DNA of 64,000 bases, from positions 1 through 64,000 of the forward strand of contig NC_065906.1 of NCBI RefSeq assembly GCF_905147045.1, in the 5' to 3' direction. Under the pieces are notes generated by a model that worked only from the letters and a program-made list of their open reading frames with translations, did not search any database and was not told where the DNA came from. The first letter of the stretch is position 1, and each line of letters starts with the position of its first letter. Below, one piece after another: positions 1 to 10,374 of this stretch. The position numbers and the translations under genes were made by a program. This DNA comes from Nymphalis io (taxonomy: Eukaryota > Arthropoda > Insecta > Lepidoptera > Nymphalidae).

Positions 1-563
1 ACCTAACCTAACCTACCTAACCTAACCTAACCTAACCTAACCTAAACCTAACCTAACCTAACCTAACCTAACCTAACCTAACCTAACCTAACCTAACCTA
101 ACCTAACCTAACCTAACCTAACCTAACCTAACCTAACCTAACCTAACCTAACCTAACCTAACCTAACCTAACCTAACCTAACCTAACCTAACCTAACCTA
201 ACCTAACCTAACCTAACCTACCTAACCTAACCTAACCTAACCTAACCTAACCTAACCTAACCTAACCTAACCTAACCTAACCTAACCTAACCTAACCTAA
301 CCTAACCTAACCTAACCTAACAACCTAACCTAACCTAACCTAACCTAACCTAACCTAACCTAACCTAACCTAACCTAACCTAACCTAACCTAACCTAACC
401 TAACCTAACCTAACCTAACCTAACCTAAACCTAACCTAACCTAACCTAACCTAACCTAACCTAACCTAACCTAACCTAACTAACCTAACCTAACCTAACC
501 TAACCTAACCTAACCTAACCTAACCTAACCTAACCTAACCTAACCTAACCTAACCTAACCTAA

Positions 564-565
<2 letters not shown>
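1..565. repeat. Telomeric (CCTAA)n array, chromosome end
   Basis: This is almost pure CCTAA, which is TTAGG on the minus strand, the ancestral insect telomere unit. The few irregular units (a CCTA near 14, CCTAAA near 41 and 428, a broken unit near 321 and 480) could be real variants or long-read errors. The strand at the left edge shows that the physical chromosome end lies to the left. Confidence 0.97.
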
Positions 566-647
<82 letters not shown>

Positions 648-1039
648 CGGGGAGGAAAGGCATTTACGCCTGCCGCCCGGTCCGGGGGGACCGGGACGGG
701 TATGTGGGACTCACGGGGCAGAGGGCCACCGTCCTACCCACTAAAACCTCCCCGGATTTCCGCCTCTCCGCAAGGCAGCGGGGTCACGGGAACGTTGTGA
801 CTTACAACCGCAACCCCGCCAGCGGTCGTCGCCATAAGGCGACCCATCTCGAGAGCGCGCCAGGATGTTAGGGGCGCGCCTCCCTCCTCTCTGTGCCTCC
901 GTCCTGTTACGTGACGGACTCCCCCGAGTCCGCCACTGGAGGCTGGGCGTCAGAGCTTGAAGCCCCGCGGCGGATCAACAAACTGGCTCCGCCGCCAACC
1001 ACACCTTAACTCTGCGGCAGCGTCCGGCCTGCGAAGGCA
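566..1039 (-). mobile_element. 5'-truncated telomeric SART-type copy (A0)
   Basis: An 82-nt T run (566-647) is the poly(A) tail of a minus-sense insertion. It is followed by 392 bp (648-1039) that match the 3' UTR of the full-length copy at 1200-6737. The match stops inside the region homologous to the end of ORF2 and CCTAA repeats resume at once, as expected for incomplete reverse transcription. It encodes nothing complete. Confidence 0.9.
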
Positions 1040-1120
1040 ACCTAACCTAACCTAACCTAACCTAACCTAACCTAACCTAACCTAACCTAACCTAACCTAA
1101 CCTAACCTAACCTAACCTAA

Positions 1121-1199
<79 letters not shown>

Positions 1200-1552
1200 C
1201 GGGGAGGAAAGGCATTTACGCCTGCCGCCCGGTCCGGGGGGACCGGGACGGGTATGGGACTCACAGGGCAGACGGCCCCGTCCTACCCACTAAAACCTCC
1301 CCGGATTTCCGCCTCTCCGCAAGGCAGCGGGGTCACGGGAACGTTGTGACTTACAACCGCAACCCCGCCAGCGGTCGTCGCCATAGGCGACCCATCTCGA
1401 GAGCGCGCCAGGATGTTAGGGCGCGCCTCCCTCCTCTCTGTGCCTCCGTCCTGTTACGTGACGGACTCCCCCGAGTCCGCCACTGGAGGCTGGGCGTCAG
1501 GGCTTGAAGCCCCGCGGCGGATCAACAGACTGGCTCCGCCGCCAACCACACC
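1200..1552 (-). other. 3' UTR of SART-type element with structured RNA
   Basis: About 350 nt lie between the ORF2 stop and poly(A). The region holds at least three short hairpins: AGGC-loop-GCCT just before poly(A) (1210-1223), a perfect CCCGGTCC/GGACCGGG stem (near 1230-1250), and a GTCGCC/GGCGAC stem (near 1375-1390). The 3' half is shared with the family B elements. In SART1 the 3' UTR structure and poly(A) are known to be needed for target-primed reverse transcription; the same role here is inferred. Confidence 0.7.
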
Positions 1553-4500
1553 TTAACTCTGCGGCAGCGTCCGGCCTGCGAAGGCACGTCGCCGTCGAAG
1601 AGGTCTCCTTCTTCGTTGCGGGAGCGAGTCCACGTCGTCCTCCCGCTCCCGCTCTGCCTCCTCCTTTTGCGACATGACACATGCGCTGAACCGTGACACT
1701 GCCGCCCAGATCTCTTCGCTTCCGGCCATCTTCTCGACGACGGCCGGAAGCGACAGGTCCCCACCTACAGCCGTGGATAGGACCGCGCGAGGCTCCGCCC
1801 AAGTCGGGCACTCTACGCGCGTGTGTTCCGCCGTATCCACGGCTCCTCCGCCACAATGGTGGCACTCCACCGTCGGCTCCCTACCGACCACCTCACACAG
1901 GTACCGGCCGAAACAACCGTGGCCGGTCAAAAGCTGTGTGAGGTGATACGTGGGCGGGCCGTGCTTGCGCTCGACCCACTTCCTCAGCACCGGCCGAATG
2001 GCCGCAACTAGGTCCCGGCTAGCACCCGGGACACCCAGTCTCTCCGACCACTCGGCGAATACCCTCTCGCGGGCCTCCTCTCGCCACGTCCGAACCTCAC
2101 GTGGGTGGGGCCGGTTCTCCTCCGCTCTCACTGCCGCCTTGATCCGCCAATAGACCCTCGAGTTAGCCTCGGCCTCGAGGTCCCATGGCGGGCTTCCGGC
2201 GAGCAGGCACGCCGCGGTGTACGACACCGTGCGGTACGCCCGAGCCGCTCTGAGCGCCATCGCTCGCTGCGGACGTCGCAGCGAGGCGACGTTACGGGCG
2301 CTCAGAGCGTCCGCCCATATCGGCGCCCCGTAGAGCGCCATCGAGCGCACGACGCCGGTGTACAGGCGCCTGCAGGCACCTCCTGGCCCACCCACGTTCG
2401 GGAGGATCCTCCCTAGCGCCCCGGCTGCAGCCACCAACTTTGGGGCCAAGCGCCGGAAGTGCTCTTCGAACTTCCACCTGCCGTCGAGCACGAGTCCCAG
2501 GTACTTCATCGTCGACCCGACGGCGATGGAAGTTCCGCCCACCGTTATCGCCGCCCCCGGAGGTGGCGCGTTCCGACGCCCGTGAAAGACGAGGGCCTCG
2601 GATTTGTGTAGGGCCACCTCGAGGCCCAACGCGCGGATTCGGTGGACTACGTGCGCCACCCCAGCCGTGCCGCGATAGGCCGCCTCCCGGTATGAACTGC
2701 CGCGGGCCGACACGAGGGTGTCGTCAGCGTAGCACGTGACGCTGACCCCCCGCAACGTGGCCCCGCGCAGCACCCAGTCGTAGCCGATGCACCACAGGAG
2801 CGGTCCTAGTACCGACCCCTGCGGAACACCGCACGACAACGACCTGACGGCCCATCCGTCCGCAGTCGGGAAGGCCACCGCCCTGCCCGAGAAGTAATCG
2901 GCCACGGTACGCCGCAGGTAGCCCGGCACACCGTGGAACCGCAGGGCCTCCATCACCGTTTCCCAGGGCAGCGTGTTGAAGGCATTGGAAATATCCAGCG
3001 ACACTGCCAACACAACCCCGCCCCGAGACACCTCCTCCTCGGCCAGGCCCCTCACCCTGGCGATCGCGTCGAGCGTCGAGCGGCCGGGACGGAACCCGTA
3101 TTGCCGCTCGTCGAGTCCCGGCTCCATACTGCCGACGAGACGGGCAGCGAGCACCCGCTCGAAGAGCTTGCTCACCTCGTCGAGCAACACGATCGGGCGG
3201 TAGGCTGACGGCTGATCGGACGGACGCCCGTCCTTGCGGATCAGAACGAGCGTGCCCGTTTTCCACCGTCGCGGGAACCTACCCTGAGACAGGCATGCGG
3301 TGAAGAGGCGCCGCATGCTCTCGCCGAGTTCCTCCGACGCGATCTTCAGGGCTCGACCGGGGATTCCGTCGGGCCCAGGGGCTGTCTTTTTCGACCCTAG
3401 TCTGATGACAGCCGCCTGCAGTTCCGCCTCGGTGATCGGAGTCACCGGTGACCCGTCGTCCTCCTCTTGGGGCCTGCTCGCGGGCGGCGCCATGGCCGGT
3501 GGCACGAACTCTCCCCGCTCGGGGAAGAGCGTGTCCACAACCCTCGCCAAGAGCTGCGGCTGGAGACTGCTGGTCAGCGGAGGAGCCCAGGGTCGGAGCT
3601 TTTGTCTCACGACCCGATACGGACGCCCCCACGGATCGCCGTTGAGCGTCTCCAGCCATTCCTCCCACGCCGCCTCTTTGGCCTGTGCTATGGCCTTCTG
3701 TAGGGCCTGGCAGGCGGTCCTATATCCGGTGTAGAAGACCTCCTCCGCGTCGTCATCACGGACCCTTCGTCTCCTACACCGAACGTAACGGCGCCGTGCC
3801 GCCACGCATGCCTCGCGCAGCCGACGGAGCTCCGGACGCCACCATTACACCCGCCGACGTTGCGGGTGCGGCTTAGCCCTCGGCATCGCCGCGTCGCACA
3901 CCCGGGACAAGGCGCCGTCGATCCGGTCGGCCTCCTGGTCGATCCGGAGGACCGGGTCGGAACCGGCCCCCCAAGCTTCGACGATGGCCGCCTCCTTCGC
4001 CAACTGTCCGTCGAGGCGACCCAGGCACCAACGCGGACGACCTTTCGTTCTTCCGACAACAGTGGGCCGAACGTCCGAACGAGCCGACGCAGAGACATCG
4101 AACCGAATACATCGGTGATCCGACAGTGTCTCCACGCCAGTCTCGACCCTCCAGTTTTGAGCACGGCGGGCCAGGGCGTTGGACGCGAACGTAACGTCCA
4201 CGATCGATTCGCCCTGCCGCCGCACGCACGTGCTCTCCGACCCACTGTTGAGGACCGCCAGCCCCAACGAGACCGCCCACTCCTCGAGCACCTCGCCCCG
4301 GGCATCGGCCACAGGAGAACCCCAAGCCGTTGATTTGGCGTTGAAGTCCCCCGCGACCAACACCGGTGCGGGCGCCGCTTGCCCGATCAGAGTCCCGACC
4401 TCTGCCAGCATCTGCTCAAACTCGGCGAGACTCCGACTGGGCGAGGCGTAGACGGCGACGACCGTCACACCGCCGACGACGGCCAGCACGCACCCCCTGC

Positions 4501-4717
4501 CCCTGGCCACACCCTCGATGGCCGGAGCGCCAGCGACCGCAGGGGCGACGATGGCCACGACCCGTTCGTGGTCGGAGACCCAGTCGTCCCGCGAGGGAAC
4601 GAAATAGGGCTCCGATACCACCGCCACGTTGATCTGCCACTCTGCCATGCTTTGGACTAGGAGGTCCTGAGCCCTGGCAGAGTGGTTGATATTGGCCTGG
4701 AGGCAGCGCAGGGCCAT
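1553..4717 (-). pseudogene. SART-type ORF2: endonuclease and reverse transcriptase, one nonsense codon
   Basis: ORF2 starts at ATG 4717-4715 inside TGATG, shared with the ORF1 stop. The endonuclease half keeps the expected APE residues: the N of the QANINHS motif, the E of SEPYF, the D and N of GDFNAKS, and the D and H of LSDH. The frame is broken once by TAA at 3847-3845 and then continues in the same frame to 1553. The neighbouring R1-like element has an aromatic residue before WW at this point, so the change is probably Tyr or Phe to stop. The RT half has the SLDISNAFN aspartate, GVPQGSVLG and YADD (2720-2731), then a C-terminal C-X2-C-H-C cluster. About 1054 codons would be read if the stop were absent. 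Readthrough or a sequencing error cannot be excluded. Confidence 0.85.
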
Positions 4718-6654
4718 CACTGCGTGGTCTCCATCGGCTCCGCCTCTGTGCGTGGAGACGCGGCTACCGGGCCTTTCGTCGCCACCTTCCTTGTCTTTTC
4801 CCTCTGCGCGGCGCCCTTTCCGCCCTGACACGACTTGCTGCAGGCGGCATGGGCAGCTGGCTTACCGACCGCAGTGCAGACCACGCAGCTGGCTACGGCG
4901 GCGGAGCACTCCCGAGCCTTGTGACCGGGCTGACCGCAGCGGAAGCACAGACGGCTTCGGTCGACGTCCCGGTCACACTTTGCCCCCATGTGCCCCCGCT
5001 CGAGGCACCGGAAACAGTGCAGCGGTCTGGGGTCGAGCAGCATGACTCGCGCCGACACCCACCCGACCCTTATGCGACCTACCTCCACGACCTTCTTCGC
5101 GGCCGAAACGGGGCAGCTCAGCCACAGAGAGCCCGAGCCGCTCGAGCCGCGAGCGATGATGCCCGCTTTAATGGCCCCGGTAGGGCAGCCGCCTTGTTCA
5201 GCGACCGCCGCCACGGCTTCCGCCACCGTCACGGAGTCGTCCAGGTCTAGTACCCTTAGTTCGACACACTTTGTGGGTCGATGGATCTGGACGATCTCCG
5301 GGCTGAGGGCCTCGCGGAGCTTTTCCGCCAGGGCATCCACCGCCTTCTCGGCCTCGTTGGTGCCCGGCGGCACCTCGAGCATCCGCGCTCCCGTCGCCGC
5401 GGTCCGGAACCGTACCGCCGTCAAGCCGACCTCCCGGAGGCTGATCCGGCTTTTGGCCAGGGCCAGAGCCTTCTCGTAGCTCCACCCCTTTTCCTCAGCA
5501 CCGGGCTTCAGCGTCAGCGTTATCGCTGCGGTGCGAGGGGGGCGGAGTTTCCTCCTAACCGGGACCTTCTTGGTGGCCCCGGAAGAAGTCGGCTTCGCCG
5601 CCGCTGGCTTGGCGCCCGTCTTCTCTGCCTTCTTTGGCCTGTTCCTAGCGACCACGGCGCTCCACGTGGCCGGAGTGGCGGCCGGCTCCGCTGACGACTG
5701 AGGAGCCACCCTCCTGGCTGCCGCCTCTTGGGCAGCCATACTTCTCTTAGGCCGCTTCGGCCTGACAGCAGCAGGCTTGGCGGCGCTGGCCTCGACGCCC
5801 TCAGTTGCGTGGGAGGCGGCTGGAGCCTCCTTTCCCGCCGCGGCTACGGCCGCTGCCTGCGCTACCCTACGGCGGTCAGCGGCGAGTGGAGGCCGCAGCC
5901 GAGGCTCCGGAAGGAGGCGGCCCTCGAGGCCCTCGAGGCGAGCGTTCAGCATCGTGCTGAACTGCTCGCGGTTCGCGCGCAGCGCCTCCTCCATGACGTT
6001 TTGGAGGTTCGCCTCCGTCGCCGCCACCGGCCGCTGGCGCATTTCGGCGACTTCCCGGCGCAGCTCAGCCAGTTGGCCGGAGAGTCGCGTGTTAGTCGCC
6101 TCCAGCCGCGCCACCTCCTCTGTCACAGTGAGGGCCCTTAGATCCGCCACCGCACCTTTAATGGTGACGGCGGCGGACTTCAGGGCCCGAACGAACGTGC
6201 CCTTCAGGTTGCCCGACCTGTCGGCAACCTGCAGAACGACGTCGAGCGCCTCCTTCACCGCCGCGTCCAGCGCGGCAGACGTCTGCGGCACGTCCACGGT
6301 CGCGCCGGGTTGGCGTTTCTCTGCTCGGGCCGCCCTTTCTTCAGTGGCCACCTTGGCCGCCGCACTGTACGCGGCCAGTGCGTCCTCCGCCTCGTACCGC
6401 CGCTCCTTTGCCTTAGCGGCTTTTAGCTCCTCGCGGGAGCGCCCGAGGCCGACGTATTCGCCCGTCGTGGGCGGTCGACCACGCCCCCTTTTGGGGGAGG
6501 GCTTCAGCCATTTGCTGATGCCTGACCCCGAGAAGCCACCTTCGCTCATACCCGCGTCGCTCTCGGAGCCGGAGTAGCTCTCCGGCCCAGGACGGGGCCG
6601 CTTCTCGCCCTTCCGCCGACGACAGGCGGGGTCTCTCGAAGAGACCATCACCAT
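4717..6654 (-). CDS. SART-type ORF1 protein (Gag-like, zinc knuckles)
   Basis: A 645-codon ORF runs from ATG 6654-6652 to TGA 4719-4717. The frame stays open to a GTG at 6717, but no ATG lies upstream and an in-frame TAA follows near the element's 5' end, so 6654 is the likely start and the leader is only about 80 nt. The protein starts with a Ser/Arg/Glu-rich tail. It has Ala/Lys-rich disordered stretches, a predicted coiled coil around residues 195-235, and three C-terminal zinc knuckles. The first two are CX2CX4HX4C (about residues 547-560 and 570-583); the third is a longer variant (590-605). In this family the protein binds element RNA and directs the RNP to telomeres; that role is inferred from SART1. 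Its stop overlaps the ORF2 start. Confidence 0.85.
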   Translation of the reverse strand: MVMVSSRDPACRRRKGEKRPRPGPESYSGSESDAGMSEGGFSGSGISKWLKPSPKRGRGRPPTTGEYVGLGRSREELKAAKAKERRYEAEDALAAYSAAAKVATEERAARAEKRQPGATVDVPQTSAALDAAVKEALDVVLQVADRSGNLKGTFVRALKSAAVTIKGAVADLRALTVTEEVARLEATNTRLSGQLAELRREVAEMRQRPVAATEANLQNVMEEALRANREQFSTMLNARLEGLEGRLLPEPRLRPPLAADRRRVAQAAAVAAAGKEAPAASHATEGVEASAAKPAAVRPKRPKRSMAAQEAAARRVAPQSSAEPAATPATWSAVVARNRPKKAEKTGAKPAAAKPTSSGATKKVPVRRKLRPPRTAAITLTLKPGAEEKGWSYEKALALAKSRISLREVGLTAVRFRTAATGARMLEVPPGTNEAEKAVDALAEKLREALSPEIVQIHRPTKCVELRVLDLDDSVTVAEAVAAVAEQGGCPTGAIKAGIIARGSSGSGSLWLSCPVSAAKKVVEVGRIRVGWVSARVMLLDPRPLHCFRCLERGHMGAKCDRDVDRSRLCFRCGQPGHKARECSAAVASCVVCTAVGKPAAHAACSKSCQGGKGAAQREKTRKVATKGPVAASPRTEAEPMETTQ

Positions 6655-6735
6655 GCTGGTGGCCGACGAGTCGGACTCTGAGAGTCGTTCCAGTCGGACC
6701 ACCAGTTTTTTGGACACGAGAGTGTCTTTGGTTTA

Positions 6736-6737
<2 letters not shown>

Positions 6738-6792
<55 letters not shown>

Positions 6793-7454
6793 CGAGGAGG
6801 AAAGGCATTTACGCCTGCCGCCCGGACACGACCGGGACGGGTATGTGGGACTCACGGGGCAGAAGGCCATCGTCCTACCCACTAAAACCTCCTCGTTTCC
6901 TTCTCACCGCATGGTGGCGGGGTTACGGGAACGCGTTAGCACACCACCGCGACCCCACCTGCGGCCGTCGCTTTGGGTGAGCGACCCACCTGTTGTTTTT
7001 TATTGAGGTTTTCTCCTCTCGACCCGGCCGGTGAAGGCGAGGCCCTCGGTCCCACCACAGGCTGGCGCCTGGATGGGGAAACGAGTTCGAGAAGGCGGTG
7101 ACCGAAGTCTGTCCGCCCAGCATCGACACCGAAACTGGACGAACCCGCCTCTCCCTCCTCCTCTACTCCTCTACTCCTGTCTCCGGCAGCCCGAAAGGAC
7201 TCCGGAGACCAACTCCTCCTCTCTCTCTCTCCGGCGGCCCAAAAGGACCCCGGAGTCCTCCTATTTGCCACGGAGCCGCTCGCTGGTCCACTCTGCGCAA
7301 CAGAGAAGTCCCAGGAGCGGCCCGCGACACTTCCGCCGCGTCAGTCTCAGCCGCGATCGACAAGCATTCCGGAAAAACATCGGATTGCTGGTCGACCCCG
7401 TTGCCCAGGGTGCACCACGTGGAGGTGACTGACATGCACCCCGTCTTTGGTTTA
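6738..7454 (-). mobile_element. Non-autonomous telomeric mini-element B1 (longest 5' end)
   Basis: A 55-nt T run is followed by 662 bp. The 3' roughly 210 nt are homologous to the SART-type 3' UTR; the remainder has no match to element A1. The 5' end carries 12 extra nt (7443-7454) identical to the 5' terminus of A1 and absent from B2-B7. The poly(A) joins A1's 5' end without telomeric repeats. A CT-repeat expansion near 7225 shifts the reading frame found in other copies. Confidence 0.85.
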
Positions 7455-7504
7455 CCTAACCTAACCTAACCTAACCTAACCTAACCTAACCTAACCTAAC
7501 CTAA

Positions 7505-7506
<2 letters not shown>

Positions 7507-7558
<52 letters not shown>

Positions 7559-8206
7559 CGAGGAGGAAAGGCATTTACGCCTGCCGCCCGGACACGACCG
7601 GGACGGGTATGTGGGACTCACGGGGCAGAAGGCCATCGTCCTACCCACTAAAACCTCCTCGTTTCCTTCTCACCGCATGGTGGCGGGGTTACGGGAACGC
7701 GTTAGCACACCACCGCGACCCCACCTGCGGCCGTCGCTTTGGGTGAGCGACCCACCTGTTGTTTTTTATTGAGGTTTTCTCCTCTCGACCCGGCCGGTGA
7801 AGGCAAGGCCCTCGGTCCCACCACAGGCTGGCGCCTGGATGGGGAAACGAGTTCGAGAAGGCGGTGACCGAAGTCTGTCCGCCCAGCATCGACACCGAAA
7901 CTGGACGAACCCGCCTCTCCCTCCTCCTCTACTCCTCTACTCCTGTCTCCGGCAGCCCGAAAGGACTCCGGAGACCAACTCCTCCTCTCTCTCTCCGGCG
8001 GCCCAAAAGGACCCCGGAGTCCTCCTATTTGCCACGGAGCCGCTCGCTGGTCAACTCTCTGTGCAACAGAGAAGTCCCAGGAGCGGCCCGCGACACTTCC
8101 GCCGCGTCAGTCTCAGCCGCGATCGACAAGCATTCCGGAAAAACATCGGATTGCTGGTCGACCCCGTTGCCCAGGGTGCACCACGTGGAGGTGACTGACA
8201 TGCACC

Positions 8207-8209
<3 letters not shown>
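7507..8209 (-). mobile_element. Non-autonomous telomeric mini-element B2
   Basis: A 52-nt T run plus 651 bp ending at the shared 5' end GGGGTGC-ATG. This copy has the 'b' variants: six T at the internal TTGTTTTTT, GTTCGAG, and GGCAAGG. A short insertion near 8060 breaks the small ORF. Its 5' end abuts the T run of B3 with no CCTAA between them. Confidence 0.85.
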
Positions 8210-8272
<63 letters not shown>

Positions 8273-8919
8273 CGAGGAGGAAAGGCATTTACGCCTGCCG
8301 CCCGGACACGACCGGGACGGGTATGTGGGACTCACGGGGCAGAAGGCCATCGTCCTACCCACTAAAACCTCCTCGTTTCCTTCTCACCGCATGGTGGCGG
8401 GGTTACGGGAACGCGTTAGCACACCACCGCGACCCCACCTGCGGCCGTCGCTTTGGGTGAGCGACCCACCTGTTGTTTTTATTGAGGTTTTCTCCTCTCG
8501 ACCCGGCCGGTGAAGGCGAGGCCCTCGGTCCCACCACAGGCTGGCGCCTGGATGGGGAAACGAGTTTGAGAAGGCGGTGACCGAAGTCTGTCCGCCCAGC
8601 ATCGACACCGAAACTGGACGAACCCGCCTCTCCCTCCTCCTCTACTCCTCTACTCCTGTCTCCGGCAGCCCGAAAGGACTCCGGAGACCAACTCCTCCTC
8701 TCTCTCTCCGGCGGCCCAAAAGGACCCCGGAGTCCTCCTATTTGCCACGGAGCCGCTCGCTGGTCAACTCTGCGCAACAGAGAAGTCCCAGGAGCGGCCC
8801 GCGACACTTCCGCCGCGTCAGTCTCAGCCGCGATCGACAAGCATTCCGGAAAAACATCGGATTGCTGGTCGACCCCGTTGCCCAGGGTGCACCACGTGGA
8901 GGTGACTGACATGCACCCC
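8210..8919 (-). mobile_element. Non-autonomous telomeric mini-element B3
   Basis: A 63-nt T run plus 647 bp with the common 5' end. It has the 'c' variants: five T at the internal T run, GTTTGAG and GGCGAGG. It appears identical to B4, B6 and B7 by eye, which points to very recent amplification. Confidence 0.88.
8403..8912 (-). CDS. 169-codon hypothetical ORF of mini-element B3
   Basis: The ATG lies only 7 nt from the element's 5' end and the frame covers about 80 percent of the unit. The product is Arg/Ser/Gly-rich with no domain I recognise and no resemblance to the A1 ORF1 start. The same frame is open in B4, B6 and B7 and with another C-terminus in B5 and is broken in B1 and B2. Because the copies are nearly identical, conservation cannot be used as proof of coding. 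It could be the remnant of an ORF1 N-terminus from an unseen autonomous relative. Confidence 0.3.
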   Translation of the reverse strand: MSVTSTWCTLGNGVDQQSDVFPECLSIAAETDAAEVSRAAPGTSLLRRVDQRAAPWQIGGLRGPFGPPERERRSWSPESFRAAGDRSRGVEEEGEAGSSSFGVDAGRTDFGHRLLKLVSPSRRQPVVGPRASPSPAGSRGENLNKNNRWVAHPKRRPQVGSRWCANAFP

Positions 8920-8987
8920 TAACCTAACCTAACCTAACCTAACCTAACCTAACCTAACCTAACCTAACCTAACCTAACCTAACCTAA

Positions 8988-8989
<2 letters not shown>

Positions 8990-9042
<53 letters not shown>

Positions 9043-9689
9043 CGAGGAGGAAAGGCATTTACGCCTGCCGCCCGGACACGACCGGGACGGGTATGTGGGA
9101 CTCACGGGGCAGAAGGCCATCGTCCTACCCACTAAAACCTCCTCGTTTCCTTCTCACCGCATGGTGGCGGGGTTACGGGAACGCGTTAGCACACCACCGC
9201 GACCCCACCTGCGGCCGTCGCTTTGGGTGAGCGACCCACCTGTTGTTTTTATTGAGGTTTTCTCCTCTCGACCCGGCCGGTGAAGGCGAGGCCCTCGGTC
9301 CCACCACAGGCTGGCGCCTGGATGGGGAAACGAGTTTGAGAAGGCGGTGACCGAAGTCTGTCCGCCCAGCATCGACACCGAAACTGGACGAACCCGCCTC
9401 TCCCTCCTCCTCTACTCCTCTACTCCTGTCTCCGGCAGCCCGAAAGGACTCCGGAGACCAACTCCTCCTCTCTCTCTCCGGCGGCCCAAAAGGACCCCGG
9501 AGTCCTCCTATTTGCCACGGAGCCGCTCGCTGGTCAACTCTGCGCAACAGAGAAGTCCCAGGAGCGGCCCGCGACACTTCCGCCGCGTCAGTCTCAGCCG
9601 CGATCGACAAGCATTCCGGAAAAACATCGGATTGCTGGTCGACCCCGTTGCCCAGGGTGCACCACGTGGAGGTGACTGACATGCACCCC
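8990..9689 (-). mobile_element. Non-autonomous telomeric mini-element B4
   Basis: A 53-nt T run plus 647 bp, 'c' variant. It holds the same 169-codon frame (9173-9682). A single TAACC unit separates it from B5. Confidence 0.88.
9173..9682 (-). CDS. 169-codon hypothetical ORF of mini-element B4
   Basis: Same product as the ORF at 8403-8912. No recognised domain; coding status unproven. Confidence 0.28.
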   Translation of the reverse strand: MSVTSTWCTLGNGVDQQSDVFPECLSIAAETDAAEVSRAAPGTSLLRRVDQRAAPWQIGGLRGPFGPPERERRSWSPESFRAAGDRSRGVEEEGEAGSSSFGVDAGRTDFGHRLLKLVSPSRRQPVVGPRASPSPAGSRGENLNKNNRWVAHPKRRPQVGSRWCANAFP

Positions 9690-9692
9690 TAA

Positions 9693-9694
<2 letters not shown>

Positions 9695-9726
<32 letters not shown>

Positions 9727-10374
9727 CGAGGAGGAAAGGCATTTACGCCTGCCGCCCGGACACGACCGCGACGGGTATGTGGGACTCACGGGGCAGAAGG
9801 CCATCGTCCTACCCACTAAAACCTCCTCGTTTCCTTCTCACCGCATGGTGGCGGGGTTACGGGAACGCGTTAGCACACCACCGCGACCCCACCTGCGGCC
9901 GTCGCTTTGGGTGAGCGACCCACCTGTTGTTTTTTATTGAGGTTTTCTCCTCTCGACCCGGCCGGTGAAGGCAAGGCCCTCGGTCCCACCACAGGCTGGC
10001 GCCTGGATGGGGAAACGAGTTCGAGAAGGCGGTGACCGAAGTCTGTCCGCCCAGCATCGACACCGAAACTGGACGAACCCGCCTCTCCCTCCTCCTCTAC
10101 TCCTCTACTCCTGTCTCCGGCAGCCCGAAAGGACTCCGGAGACCAACTCCTCCTCTCTCTCTCCGGCGGCCCAAAAGGACCCCGGAGTCCTCCTATTTGC
10201 CACGGAGCCGCTCGCTGGTCAACTCTGCGCAACAGAGAAGTCCCAGGAGCGGCCCGCGACACTTCCGCCGCGTCAGTCTCAGCCGCGATCGACAAGCATT
10301 CCAGAAAAACATCGGATTGCTGGTCGACCCCGTTGCCCAGGGTGCACCACGTGGAGGTGACTGACATGCACCCC
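9695..10374 (-). mobile_element. Non-autonomous telomeric mini-element B5
   Basis: A 32-nt T run plus 648 bp, 'b' variant like B2, with private changes near 9768 and 10302. The frame runs from 10376 to 9870 but ends in a different C-terminus because of the extra T in the internal T run. The 5' junction reads CACCCCACCCC before telomeric repeats. Confidence 0.85.

Larger units (their letters stand above)
1123..6737 (-). mobile_element. Near full-length SART-type telomeric non-LTR retrotransposon (A1)
   Basis: The element runs from a 77-nt poly(A) (T run 1123-1199) to a 5' end near 6735, with ORF1 (6654-4717), ORF2 (4717-1553) and a 350-nt 3' UTR. It belongs to the R1 clade: ORF1 has CCHC knuckles, and ORF2 has an N-terminal APE-type endonuclease, a central RT and a C-terminal CCHC. 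Its sense strand is the TTAGG strand, the orientation I recall for SART rather than TRAS elements of Bombyx. The ORF1/ORF2 stop-start overlap also fits SART. The 5' end is credible because its last 12 nt recur at the 5' end of copy B1 (7443-7454). An in-frame stop in ORF2 makes this copy probably inactive. Confidence 0.85.

Noticed and set aside
1..565. CRISPR-like array
   Set aside because: The short direct repeats have no spacers. This is a simple telomeric repeat in a eukaryotic genome.
1123..6737. TRAS rather than SART identity
   Set aside because: The sense strand equals the TTAGG strand and the ORFs overlap as TGATG, both fitting SART. The naming rests on remembered orientation rules and should be confirmed by RT phylogeny.
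6413..8362. Open frames with long lysine or phenylalanine runs
   Set aside because: They arise from reading through poly(A)/poly(T) tails of the retroelements.
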